A program made the translations under genes and the position numbers. The notes beneath the pieces are model-generated. The model searched no databases. It was given only the letters and a program-made list of their open reading frames with translations, and was not told where the DNA came from. DNA of 64,000 nucleotides, taken from contig NC_051089.1 in assembly GCF_901709675.1 (NCBI RefSeq), positions 7,311,476 to 7,375,475 of the forward strand, in the 5' to 3' direction. Positions 29,201 through 41,712 of the stretch are shown in pieces. Numbering within the stretch: position 1 is the stretch's first letter; each line of letters opens with the position of its first letter. The DNA is from Syngnathus acus (taxonomy: Eukaryota > Chordata > Actinopteri > Syngnathiformes > Syngnathidae).

Positions 29201-29855
29201 TGAGTGGACAAAGTTGCCACTGAGTGATGAAAAGTCTATATGTTACCGTGGCATCATAAATTACGTCCTGCAACGTATGGTGAAAGGGGCACGAGGTTTG
29301 CCGCGTATGTGTGTGTCATCCAGAAATAGGACACCCACACAGCTAGTTAGACAGATAGCCCAAGAAAACAAATGGCTTTTCTCACCTGCTGCACCCCTAT
29401 TTTACAATGGTGCTGCCAAAGTGCACAGACACACGTCTACACTTCTACGTCCGTACAACAGCAGAGGCATTGATCAGAAATGCGAGATAGACTAGATCAT
29501 CCATTTCACAACCGCTAACAAGTTAAGATTGTGTTGATGTGACATGCATGTCAAATGGCAGCTGTTCCAAGCAACAAACAAGACTTGAGGTTATTTTGAG
29601 GCTGTGTTTGTTGTAATGAACACAAATGTGCAAAAGGTATTTAGTGGCTATTTTTAACTGTCCACATTTCTGATGATGTAAATATTAGTGGGCGGCAACA
29701 GAGCTGTAACATGCAAAATCTAAATTTTTTTTTAGCTTTGAGCCATGTTTAAAGGCTAATTCATCACCAAAAACACCCCGGAAAAGTATTTCAGAGAATC
29801 TTTATTCTTGAAGCCCTGAATCTGAATATTTGGACACTCTTTAGCCTAAAAAATG

Positions 29856-29940
29856 GTTCCAAACAATTATTCGATTATTAAAATACGAGACGATTAATTT
29901 AATAACCGATTTTGTTAAATGATTAACTTTGACACCTCTA
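29856..29940 (-). mobile_element. hAT-like terminal fragment
   Basis: The stretch ends GATTAACTTTGACACCTCTA, whose complement TAGAGGTGTCAAAGTTAATC resembles hAT-superfamily ends in fish. The internal CGATTATT and CGATTAATTT words also fit. No partner terminus or target duplication was found, so it is probably a remnant. Confidence 0.4.
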
Positions 29941-32900
29941 CTCGCCTGTTTTCGGAGTTTGGTCATGCGACACTCAAACTTTAGATGAGATCATAACTAT
30001 TTCAACGTGTATACTTTTTGCGCCATTTTTGTTTTGTATTGTATGCGGTGAGATTTTTCTCTTGCAAAACCAAAGAGTAAGAAACACTGATCTGCCATAC
30101 ATCTGTTTAATATACTCTTGTGGGATCTAAATAGGTAAAATGAGGTAAGGTTACCATGGTAATGTTTTATAGGCACTATAGTCAACTTTCAGAGAAGAGG
30201 AAGTTCTCAAAGCTGACTTTTGAGATCCAGTAGGACACAGCCAGAGGTGGATTTGTGAGCTTGGCTCAGTGTCTCATCCTCGACCATCGAGAACACAGTG
30301 CGGCTACCTGTGCTCTGTTTGTGTGTTTACTAATAAATCATCTTATTACGCATCATAAGTAGGCCATCATAATTAATTGGCCAGTCGAGAGAAGCTCTGA
30401 CAACAAGCCCCCGGCAGTGAACATGCACACACAAAGTGTACATGAACACAGCTTACACCCACGAGCCGATAATCAGACAACACACACACACACTCAGAAG
30501 CAAGCGGGCCACTGAAATTGTGATCAAAGATGCAAAACGAGTGTATCGCCATATTTATCTAAAAAAATCCAAGGACAATAAACTAATCAATTATTCTACC
30601 TATTTGTACCTACTCTATCGTGCAGTGCAGCTTTGTCACCCTTTTGTTGTGAGCGCACCAATGCAAGTTGCACAAAGAGCAATAATGTCCACATCCTTGC
30701 GCCGTGTGAGAAGGTCAGCAGGTATTCAGATACATGGTAACACAAGAGCAGAATGAACAAAACACACACACACGCTCAATGCGATGTCCTCGCCAGCATA
30801 CAAGTGAGTCTGTGATTATGAAAAGTGCATCCAAGTGTGTGCGTGTCCGCGCAGCTGCTTTGTTTCCACAGGCCCGCCACCATAGGTACGGTGATTAGGA
30901 TATTGTCCTCTTGAACATCAAGGAAGCAGAGAGTGAGTGGAAGTGGTTAAAGGGAGAGTGGGAAAGGTGACCCTGTATAGGAAGAATGAATGACCTCTGA
31001 TAGCCATCTTTAGATCAGTGGAGAAAAAGATACCTGATTGGGCTTTGAATAATTTAAAGGGACATTCCGCACAGTCTTGTAACCCCACCCTCGGACACCC
31101 CGGCTAAAATAAACAAATGTTACTCTTGACTTCAGATGAATGGCTGATCCAAAGCATCGTCTGCAACGTTTTCCCTAACTTGCATTAGTTCTTATTTATT
31201 ATTTAATCTGGATTTTATACATGGAAGAGTTTTATCTGGAATATAATACATTCAAGAGGATTACCTCATTTTTAATCACAATCTTGACAATTGAAGGTCA
31301 CGGCAAGAGAGGAAAATGTTGTGTCAACAGTGCTTAGGATGATGAAAAGTTGCGCAAAGGAATAAGAGATGTGCTGTGCTCTCAAGCCAGAAAATTACCC
31401 AAAAAAAATGATAATGCCAATTTTGAGACTGCTAAATTGAGGAGGAAAAAAATATAAATACAATAAAATTAAAACAGACTGCTAGTCTTCGACTAAGGAG
31501 GTTATAATTTAACATTCTATGTATTTTTTTATCTTTTTTATTTCTCTTTTTTTAGTGACGCAAATACTTCTACATACAAACACACTTACGCCATTTAATT
31601 ATATCTTGCAAAGTGACAAAATGACAAAAACTATAACAGTGAATGAGACTTCAAGTAGGGATTTGTTACAAAACAGCAAACTTAAAAAAAAATCCAATCA
31701 GAAACACACAACTAATTGTTTTTCCTTACTCAACTCCAAAACTCTTTTAAAAAAGGCCATTACAGTTAACAGAATCAATCTCAGCTCACAAAACATCAAG
31801 TAAATTGCGACCCAATGATGAGCTTCACTGAACGTGTCAGTCACTCGAGTCAACAGTACACACACTTAATGAAATGCTAGCTCAACAAAATGTCTAAACC
31901 ATTTATCAAACTAAACATTCCAGTGTATTTCCCCAGAAAATTAAAAGACAGCAAAAAGAGCAGCAGAAATTCATCTGGTGGTTAATTCAAGATATGAATT
32001 CCACACAATGAGCCCAACACGAGAGCACTTTTCAGTCAGCCTGCTCCGGAGTTAAACGTATGTGTGGCGGCTGTGATGAAAAGATTTATTATCCTAATTT
32101 GTTGACACCTGCACTCGCGTTCATGTGAGACGGGTGAAAGGCCAAGGTCAGGTTTAACCGGGTCAAGTTCAGCCGCACTCCTTGCTGCACCGCATTATGC
32201 AGTCAAGGGACCGAATTAGCATGACAACCCGATTTGGCCAGCTTCTTTTCTGCAGATTCATCACAATAAGATGTGCGCACACACACATAAGTTAGGATTA
32301 GACACACTATTGGTAAACAGGTATTCAAAATGCATGAAATAATTTAATATAAATAATATTGTGGACTGCAGCTTTGTTTTAGCCCCAATTGTGCAATACT
32401 GGGCCGCATTTGCTCTAAAATTAACATCTAAATTTCCTCAATTAGTAACCCTCCCTCTAACAGATGATGTGCCCTAATTGTATCATGCAATAAAGACAAA
32501 TAAATGCCTCCCATTACCAACAGGGGGGAAAAACTGGGTTGTAACTAATTATTGCAGTTCAGAACCACTACTGTTCACTTGGTCCTTAAATAGCACTTGT
32601 CAACAGCATTATTTTTTTTTTTTTACGAGAAATGGCTTAATGTTTCCCTTTCAAAATGTATTTTAGCTACTGATTTAAAAAAATGTCCACATATTTTCTG
32701 GCACCTCATGTTTCTGTGATATGTTCATTTTTTTGTTTGACATAGAAAAGCTTGCCAATACAGATCTTTTTGGAATTTTCAAAAAATTCTACCTGTTGCA
32801 GAACATAACACTTAATTTGTAAATGCTAGTAAATTTATTATCATCATCATCTCAAAATTTTGTAAAATTTGTTGACCAGTGTGGTTCGGTACGAAGCCTC

Positions 32901-34530
32901 CATGACCAGCCAAAACAGAAGCACAGTGTCTCGGGATGAAGCGTATACTTAGTCTTGAAAACAAATTCAAAGCACAGTATTTCAGATGATCTTGTTTTTT
33001 GGCAACTACATATTTAACAGCGATAAGTGTTCCAGTGTGCGTAATCTATGATGTACTTATTCCTAAATTGTGGGCTCAGTTGTGTTCACTTTGCGCTTAA
33101 CACCAGTTTGACATGAATCTTAATACAGTGCTAGCATTCTTTACCATTACTAAACCCGTGTTTGTAATTTGTTGAAATAATGACATAATGGCATAGGGAG
33201 CTCAACAATAGATGTGTCAGGCTGCGTAAGAACGGAAACACCGGGTTGGTGATCATTCAGCAAAACAAGGAGAGACAGTGGCAAAAAAAAAAACTAAATC
33301 TAAATTAAAATGTTGGATGCTGGCTTTCCAATAGGACCTTGACACAGCAGTTGACCTACTCATGACAGAATCCCAGTGCCGCGGATTTGGAATTCTATTA
33401 GTATTACCAGCTACGAGGTGGGAAGAAAAAAAATGTCATGCAGTCATCAGGAAGAGACCAATCCATAGCTTCTATCCATCAGCCAATTACTGGTGCTAAA
33501 GTGGAATTAGATAGGTATTGACAATGAGAAGAGGTAGAGGGAGATTAAGGGGAGAGATGGAAAGACCGGGAAGGAGGAGGGGGTGAGGAGTAGAATGCTG
33601 CAGTCCTGTAAGAAATGTGAAGGGAGAAAAAAAATTCCATTTCAGTATTATTTGCTTGTGATTAGCTGGCGACCAGTCACCTGTGACCCAAGAGAAAATA
33701 AGCGGCATGGAAATCATTTTTTCATATTTACGTATGTGTTTATATGAAGTAATAAAGCCTGTGTGCGGCTTAATTAGGCAGACTTGAGTAAGATAAACTT
33801 GTGAGTTAGAATTGAGTGGGCTGAAAAACAATTCAGCGAAGGGTCAGCCAACAGCCATTTCTGTAACTATATTAAAAAAAAGAATGAAATTTTAACCAGA
33901 AATTGGGATCTTTATATTTTTAGTTTGAAACCTGAAATATTAGCATTCCATTGTGATTGGTGCAATCACAAAAAAAAAGATAAAACAAAAATGATTAAGT
34001 ATAGAGAATGTTACGCTACACTATGAAGTGGATTCATGCCTGCACGGCAGATCTTTATAAGTTATTGGAAAAATAGCCGTGGCGGTGTATTGACACAGCT
34101 GGCTCTCCGATCAATACATCGAGAATGGGCAATACATTTTAATTTAAAGCTGTTCAAACTTTAGCAGCAAATCCATGCGGCTCAGAGCAGAGCAGCCTCG
34201 TGCCTGCCCCATCCCGGCAAACACACTTACACACACAAACTCTCCCCACACACACACACATACAGGTTGAGAAATATAGCAGCCCTATCTCCTTGATCGC
34301 ACGCTTCTTACGTGTGGCCATTTGCTCATGAAACTTTCAAAGCTACTTCTAAATAGTATTACAATTTTAAAGATGATCAGCAGTCAAAAGAATACTTTAT
34401 TTTTCATCTTAACATCTTCATTGGCATGAGTGCGTGTCTGCCGTGTGTAAAGTGCAAACGACTTGAGTTGATTTTAGAACAGAAGCATTTGTAATTCAAG
34501 GCCCGATTTGACAGGAGGATGATCAGCCTG

Positions 34531-34580
34531 CTCAATTAGCATAATTAATTAACATGAATCGATTGATGCAAATTCTTTTA
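34531..34580. promoter_or_regulatory. Cluster of homeodomain and POU words
   Basis: Within 50 bases there are CAATTAG, ATAATTAATTAA, a PBX/HOX-like CGATTGATG, and a perfect POU octamer ATGCAAAT at 34566-34573. The stretch is not simple repeat. It resembles a conserved developmental enhancer core, but conservation was not tested. Confidence 0.35.
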
Positions 34581-36828
34581 TGAAGTCCAAAATCAAATCA
34601 CAGGACTTTTCACTCTTTCGTACTGGCGAGTCATTCATTGATCATCTAACAAGTGAGATAATGGTGGCTGTATTGTATTCCTATTAGGTTCTTCAATCTC
34701 AGTTCAAACCTACGCCATCATTAGCAGCTCATTTTCCTGCACAGTGTGATTACCGTACTTTTACGTTTCCAGGAAACATACTTAAAAGTTGCAGCTATAT
34801 ATTTCTTATAATTTAAGTATTTCACGGACAGGAATATTACTGTTAAGTCAATATCACCATTTGGTGCCTTGGAAACTTCAACATTTCACCACCCAAAATT
34901 TTCATTGAACTTTTTATGTTGTTAGAAATCAAATTGGCCGGGCTACTTTTTAAAAAATTGATTGAACGCAAACAATGCAAGGAGCAAAATATGAGAGCTG
35001 CTAAGAGGGTGGACACTGACGGGGTGGACATTTTTGGCTGTTAGTATTTAATGAAGCCTTTTTTTTTTATCGATTCATATTTAGCTTATGACAGAGTGGA
35101 ATATTAAGATCCAACTACACACATAATGAGAAAATTACATGAGTATAAATATTTTATACTATCTACTGTGCTTTAAATAATAAAATCATGTTAAAAAATG
35201 ATGTAATATTCTTGAACCAAATTACTTACATGTACAGCTGATTAAAAAAATAAAAATAAAATAAAGGTAACAATTTTTTAGAGCTCTATGCAAATGTTTG
35301 GCCACTTCTAAGTTGACCCTATTATTGAGTTTATTCCACATACTGGTTATCAGTTTGCAAACAGAAAACCCAAATGACCATAACATTTTTATATTTTGAT
35401 GAGAATCATCAATACAGGTTGTGCATTTGTTGTGCTTGTGGAAGATTGCATTACCTTTTCCTCTGTTATAAATGGAAACTGCAAAGTCAAAAACAAAAAA
35501 AATAGGGACTGACTATTAATTAACAGACAAATTCTATCCACAGTCCCTGAGGGTTTCATGTGAAGACAAACATAGTTTGGAACGGCGTCGCAACACATGC
35601 TCCCACACGTGCTCTCACGTTCCCACTCAAACACACCTAATATTGTTATATAGCTGTCAGCTTGGCAGTGGTGTGGGTTAATCAGAGAGGCAAGGGGAAG
35701 GGTGCTATCTACTCACCACACTGCCACATTTATCGATTCCATTTACACACAAATGCACTTGCACTCAGATGTGCGCACACGCATACACACACACACACAA
35801 ATTGACACCCATTTTCTCCACAAGAACAGGCACCCATAACACCCCTTTAACAATTCTATTGGCCCCAAATAGATTTTCCCATTTTACGCCGTAGAGGCAG
35901 GGGAAACACTGGAGCAGAACTGAAAGTGATATAAATGCATCAAAAAACAGATGAACAAACATTGGGGGAAGATTTATTACTGGGAATTTTAATAAAAGTT
36001 GCAGGCGGATGAATTGATTTTGGTTTAAGGGCGGGTGTGCTGAGGAACAATTTATCGGGATGGCCCAGGTAAGATGCATTATTTTCCAATTGTTATCCGG
36101 CTCCGCTGTTTAAGGGGCTGATTTGTGTTGTGTGTTGCATTTTATGGGCAAGAAGCAAAGGGGAACTTTCCATGATTTAGGTGGGATGTATTAATCAAAG
36201 GTAGCTTGTGTGAACCATAGATCGCCACGCCAAGGAGGCACAGGTGACAGCTCATTCAGGGGAAGAATGTTTTGGGGCTGCACATCACCGCTTCTCAATT
36301 CCGCTTTCTTCTTCACACTTTCTCTGCCGTCCTCTTTAGACATCACCCCTTCCTGCTTCATCATCTTTGTGAAATCCGCCACCGCCCCCCTCCACCAGCA
36401 ATCCCTTCCTACCTCGCTATCCATGCCTCTTGGTTACAGCTCAGTGCACATTTGCTTTTAATTTTACGAGGCCGAGAGTAGCATTTAACCATCCATGCGG
36501 CAAATAAACGGGGATTAGGAGTATTTAGTGGTTTCCTCCTCTCTAAAAGCCTCGTACTTCCTCGCTACTCGGTGACCTTTGCTGCTGCCGCTGACATGTG
36601 AAGAGACAAGCCCATCATCATCATCCGACATGCACTTTCACTCTGCTTCCACTTGATATGGCAGTGCCTTTAAATGATGTACTGCTTTTGTGTAAATGGC
36701 TCACTTGCCACTCATTCAGCAACTTAGTCTGGACGTGTTGGCCTCTTTTAGGGTATTTTAGTCAGCTGTTTTCCCCCCCCCCTTTCTTTTACTGCCTTTG
36801 TGTAAGCAAGTGTGCCATTCCAGTCCGG

Positions 36829-37060
36829 TGAGGGCTAGGACTGTGTGATTTATCAAAATTCAAATTAAAAATGACCATTATTATCATTATCATTTTAATT
36901 ACACTCCACATTATGAAATTGCCATAATCATAAAAATAACGATTTACATTAATACCCAATGCACATTTTTATACAAAGTATACAAGGAAACCATACTTTT
37001 TTTTGCATTTGTACTTTTTTTATTTCAAAATAACAGTTCAAAAGGAATTTACATAACTAG
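36829..37060 (+). mobile_element. Possible hAT-like non-autonomous fragment
   Basis: AGGGCTAGGACTGTGTGATT followed by AT-rich sequence is similar to the TAGGGCTGGGCGAT-type ends of hAT elements. The rest is AT-rich and uninformative, and no second terminus is recognised. Confidence 0.3.
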
Positions 37061-38444
37061 GGTTGCAAATAAATTTACGTGTCTTTATATTTTATTTGTT
37101 TAAACATTTTCTTGTTTTGCACCAAAACAAATGAACATCTGAAAGTTACAAGCACGGCATGCATTGGCTACGCTTACACTTGGACACACTTTCATTTAGC
37201 GTTTTTTTTTCTCTAAATGTCGCTATGTGTTCACACCTGCAACGTTGTAATATTTCAATCGCTCACATCGTGAGACTACTTACTACAGGAGTCGGATGAA
37301 AGTGAACACTCAGATGTGTTTATTAGACACTTTTCTATCTAAATTCACAGCATAATGCGCAAGCAAACAAACACCTATGTGATAAAAGGCTATTTGGCTA
37401 GGCCCAGCGACCTGTGGACAAGGTTGATTTTGTTTACTTGAATTTCGTATTGCTTTCTGTAATGAATGGGGTTTTCCACGTGTGGACACGCACACTAAAT
37501 GTAAGGCACATTTCACGAGAAAAAATATTACTATTCACATTCCTTCACTATTACAATGATTGTATTAATAAATATTTAAGACAATTTTCTTTGCTTATTT
37601 TACAAAAATAGATTAACTTTGCATTTACTCAAAAAGCCTCTAGGGAAGATTTAAAGTAAAATTTCAATCATGGAAGTCATTCAGCTGTGAATATGGGAGT
37701 GGAAAAACAAATCTATGTGCAGGGATAATGGCCAAAATGGCCAAAGCCAGTCAAAGTTCTTTGGACACAGACTGCGAACCACAAATGGGAGGCTGTTGAT
37801 GCGTGTTATCGCCAACAGCAACCAATAACTACTTGATACATGAGTATCCTTTAACCACCAAGAGTTTCCATTTACCCACCAAAATACAATGAAAACCGAT
37901 TTAGTGCCATGAATGCTTATGGAATAGTTTACCAAAGATTTGAGCACCTAATAGTCAATATGCCAGCATCTACCAATGAACTCAGCAGAACGTCTTTTTA
38001 TTTATACATCATGTCATTGATGTTCAATACGTTCTTCTGAATTCTGTATATATGCTTAAAAACTCCAGGTCAGTTGTTCAGTAAACATGTGAGGCAAGTG
38101 TACACAAATTTAATTGATTAATTATTCAGCCAGGGGTTGTACTAGATTTCTTCGTACCATCAACGTATTCAGACAAGTCTATACTTGACTTTGGAATTAA
38201 CAAAGGTTCTTTTGGCTAAAGGGACAAAAAAAATCCAACAGACACGCACTGCAAAATCTTGGCCACTCTCAAGGTAGAGACCGACTCCATGTCTTTCACT
38301 TCCAGCAATAGTCATGGCCTACTACCTTTGTCCCTACAGAGTAAAATGTACAAGCCCTTTCATTTTCAAAACACATACACAAACAGATAAATGGCATCAG
38401 GGGCCTCTGTGGCCTATGAACAATGCCCAGAGATCCATAGTAGT

Positions 38445-38460
38445 CAAAGGTCAACCTTTG
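38445..38460. other. Perfect inverted repeat with nuclear-receptor half site
   Basis: CAAAGGT-CA-ACCTTTG is a seven-base perfect inverted repeat that contains AAAGGTCA, a nuclear-receptor half site. Confidence 0.45.
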
Positions 38461-41400
38461 GATGAGGGACTCAGGGCTCCAAACACTGAGGTGGAATGAC
38501 CCTTTGCCATTGACCTGCTTCTCTCTCGCTCTCTCTATGAATGTCAAACGAAGGGGTCACAAGCATTGTTGGTCTTCAACTGTGGTAGTGATGTCACTAT
38601 TGTACCTCACAGTTTATAGTAGTGGATCTGTACACTGTGCACTCGCAACCAAAGACCACTAAGGACTACGTAATTGGTTTGGGGGGGGAGTCATTGTCAA
38701 GGGAACAGTGGCCCAAAGGCAGGTGCACCCCAAGCTACATGACTCCATTGCCATGACTGCCTGCCCGAGGCTCACGTATAGAAATGATGAGATGGGTCTC
38801 TGCGAATAGTGGGTGGTTAATTTGCACAATTTTGGTACAGTCCGCTCCCTGAGCTGAGACCTATAGATTGTCTTTTCTAGACGTGATGGACATTTTCTCT
38901 TTTGTCAGGCTAAAACAGCAATACAAAACTTCAACTCTCACAAATTACAACCGCCAGCATTTAGAATTAAGCTGATTCATAAAAAGCGGGACTATGAGCA
39001 AAAGTTAAGCAAGCATGAAGGAAGGAACGTTGACAAGAACAGCAGATGTCCCTGTAAATGTTCACACAAGAAGAGATTCATTAATCATGAAATAACGCCA
39101 CATGTTAAATAAATGTGTGTGTATATAAATGAAAAAATAGACATTAAAAAAAAAAAAAACATCAGTCTATCTGAAGTACTGCTGTACTTTTCCAGTGTGT
39201 GCATGCTGCTGTTTGTGTGTCAGGGCTGATTGCTCTTGACTTCATTAATCTCTGCAGTGTAGTTATGATTAGCTCTGCGAGGCATGCCAGAGGACATCTG
39301 ACACGCTCACACACTCACCGTCAGGTCTGGCCACCTCTCAAGCCTACCTCTCTCACGCTCCAAACAATTAGCCGCGAGCTAACGGGGGTAACTGACGTCC
39401 AGTGCCGTCCTTACTTCGCTTTCATTATGACGTAAAATGGCTTTTTCTGGAGTGTTCATACATCACTTACACTGAAAGTCTTTCTTGTCAAAGTGTTTCT
39501 CAAAATATGGTGTGGGGGCTCATTAATGCCCTCAAGAAACCATAAATGGTCTGAGTAACCTTTGGGATACTGACTCAAAATGAAAATGACAACATTTTCC
39601 TAAATATTAAAAACACACAAGACATTCCAGAACTTACACCACTTCATTGTATCGACTTGACTTGGTTGTGCAAATGGGTGGTCAAAATCAGTCTCATTTT
39701 TAATTCTTGCCTGTATACGCACGCACAAACACACACATACAGCACATACAGGAAACACACTGACATATGATTCTATTTGTGTGATTGTGCGTCAACACAA
39801 GACACTGCGGTGACAAATTGTTGAAAGGAGGAATGAGAGGAATAATGACGGACAATAATGCCACATGTGTACTGTAGCCAGTGTGTGAGCATGTGTGCCG
39901 ATGAATCTCTCATCGTGACAGCGGGGCCGGCAGCAGTGAATGTCCTTCTGGGTGGGACACACACACGCACACAAACACACAGATGGAAACGACCACACTA
40001 ATGGATCACCCCTGTCTGCACACAATCCGCCACAAATAATGATGAACCACCCCTGCATTAAACTATTTTACACAATGCTCAATTCATTACTTCCCTCTCC
40101 CTCTTACTCTGCCCCTTTGTGTATATAGGTGAGCTAATACAGGTATAATATTTCTTCTCTATCGGCACAAGCATAGTTTTTATCCATTAGTAGCATATTA
40201 GGATGGGAAATAAGGAGAGGTGCGGGTGGAGAGAGAGAGAGGGGGGTGGTTTTAAATTGGTTTAAAAGCAACAGAGAAGCCCCAGGCATTCAAAAATGAG
40301 AAAGTGTTTTCCTCAATGGAGAACAGCGGTGCCAAACTATGCTTCTTTTAAACTGGTGGTAAGCTTTTGGTTCGAGGGAATACACTCACATACACACACA
40401 CATACTATATACAAACACACACAGCTGTTCAAAGCACACAAACTGGAATGCGATTAGCTTCTGATTTGGAAAATTGACATTAAACTGTACCCTCATTTCC
40501 AAAAGGTTTGTTATGGTAATAAGATAAAAATAGAGTGGCATAAAAAAAAAGCACTGTATGTCTATAATCAAATGATTGCTTAAGTTACTTTGATCAAGTC
40601 AAATTTCTAAGACTTCTTGCACACTCGCAATCAAACATATTGATATTTATTATTTCAAAAATGTACAAACTGTTGAGTAATTTTAACTGCAACTGTTTAT
40701 ACACATTTTTTAAGAATACATATACAGTACATGATTTATGTATGTTTTGTTTGAATATTAATTATGTTATGTTTGCTCTTATGTAAAAGCATAAGCAGAC
40801 TTTGACTTTGACTTGAATGTATATATAAAGAAGTGTCGTAGAAACTAATAGGAAACTACCTTACTAAATATTTTATAATATTTCCTGATACGGTCACATT
40901 GCATTGTTTTTGTATAGACATAGTTCAATTAAGGTGACTTTTATGTCTAAAAGATCCTAAAAACTATTGCAATAGCTGATAGACTGATAAAAAAAAAAAA
41001 AAGATTCTCTCTTGGTTCATTGTAGCAGAGAAGAGAAGAGTCATTATGGATTTCAATTAAGTGATCCCTGGCCAGAGAGGGATGCGTCAGAGTGGGGGGA
41101 TTAATGTGCTGCGGACAGATGTTTAATAATAATGGCCGAACCGGCCCTGCCGAGAAACACACATTCCACCCGCTGCACCCTGCTGAGGCGCGCACACACA
41201 AACACATGCACGGACACCCACTCCTAATCACTCATACACCGCCACACACAATAATCACTCACGCACAGTGGGGGAACGGAGTGTGACAGTCTTACTCACA
41301 CATATACTCATCCATAGACACACACTGTCACTCCATCAAGAAAGTGTGTGTGCGCATTGGTTTTTATGACCAGCGCTGGCCACAGTGCATACGGGCCTCA

Positions 41401-41696
41401 TTTAGGAACAATGGGCATGGAGAATGACTGGTTGGATGAGCTTTCTGACTGCGAAGAGGTGACTGGAGGCGTGTTAAATGACATGCCCCGTATGGAGAGA
41501 GGGAGCAAAGGGGAGAGGGTATGGATGGCTAATGCTGGATAATGACTAGCTCACTTTGGAAACAAAACATTTTCTTTCAGCGACATCGTGAGGACGGCCG
41601 ATGAGGAAGGTAGATGAAGGAAGGATGCGAATGTCAGGACGATTGTATGTATAATAGAACGAAAAGAGAATAAATGAAGATGTTTGCAGAATGATT

Positions 41697-41712
41697 CTGC
41701 CACCTAGTGGCA
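41697..41712 (-). promoter_or_regulatory. CTCF-type motif
   Basis: On the minus strand this reads TGCCACTAGGTGGCAG, very close to the CTCF core (CCASYAGRKGGCRS). It lies 2.1 kb upstream of the SPATA17 start. A weaker relative (TCACTAGGTGAGAGG on the minus strand) lies near 42086-42103. Occupancy cannot be judged from sequence. Confidence 0.5.

Larger units (their letters stand above)
25561..36828. other. Intergenic, mostly unique sequence
   Basis: Contains the tracts and fragments listed separately. 36000-36280 is non-repetitive with words such as AATTGATTTTGG and ATTAATCAAAGG (a TCF/LEF-like site) and could be a conserved element. No exon is supported. Confidence 0.5.

Noticed and set aside
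35275-35370. Resemblance of CTATGCAAATGTTTGGCCAC to a fish DNA-transposon end
   Set aside because: Only a short stretch is similar and no second terminus or body could be seen.
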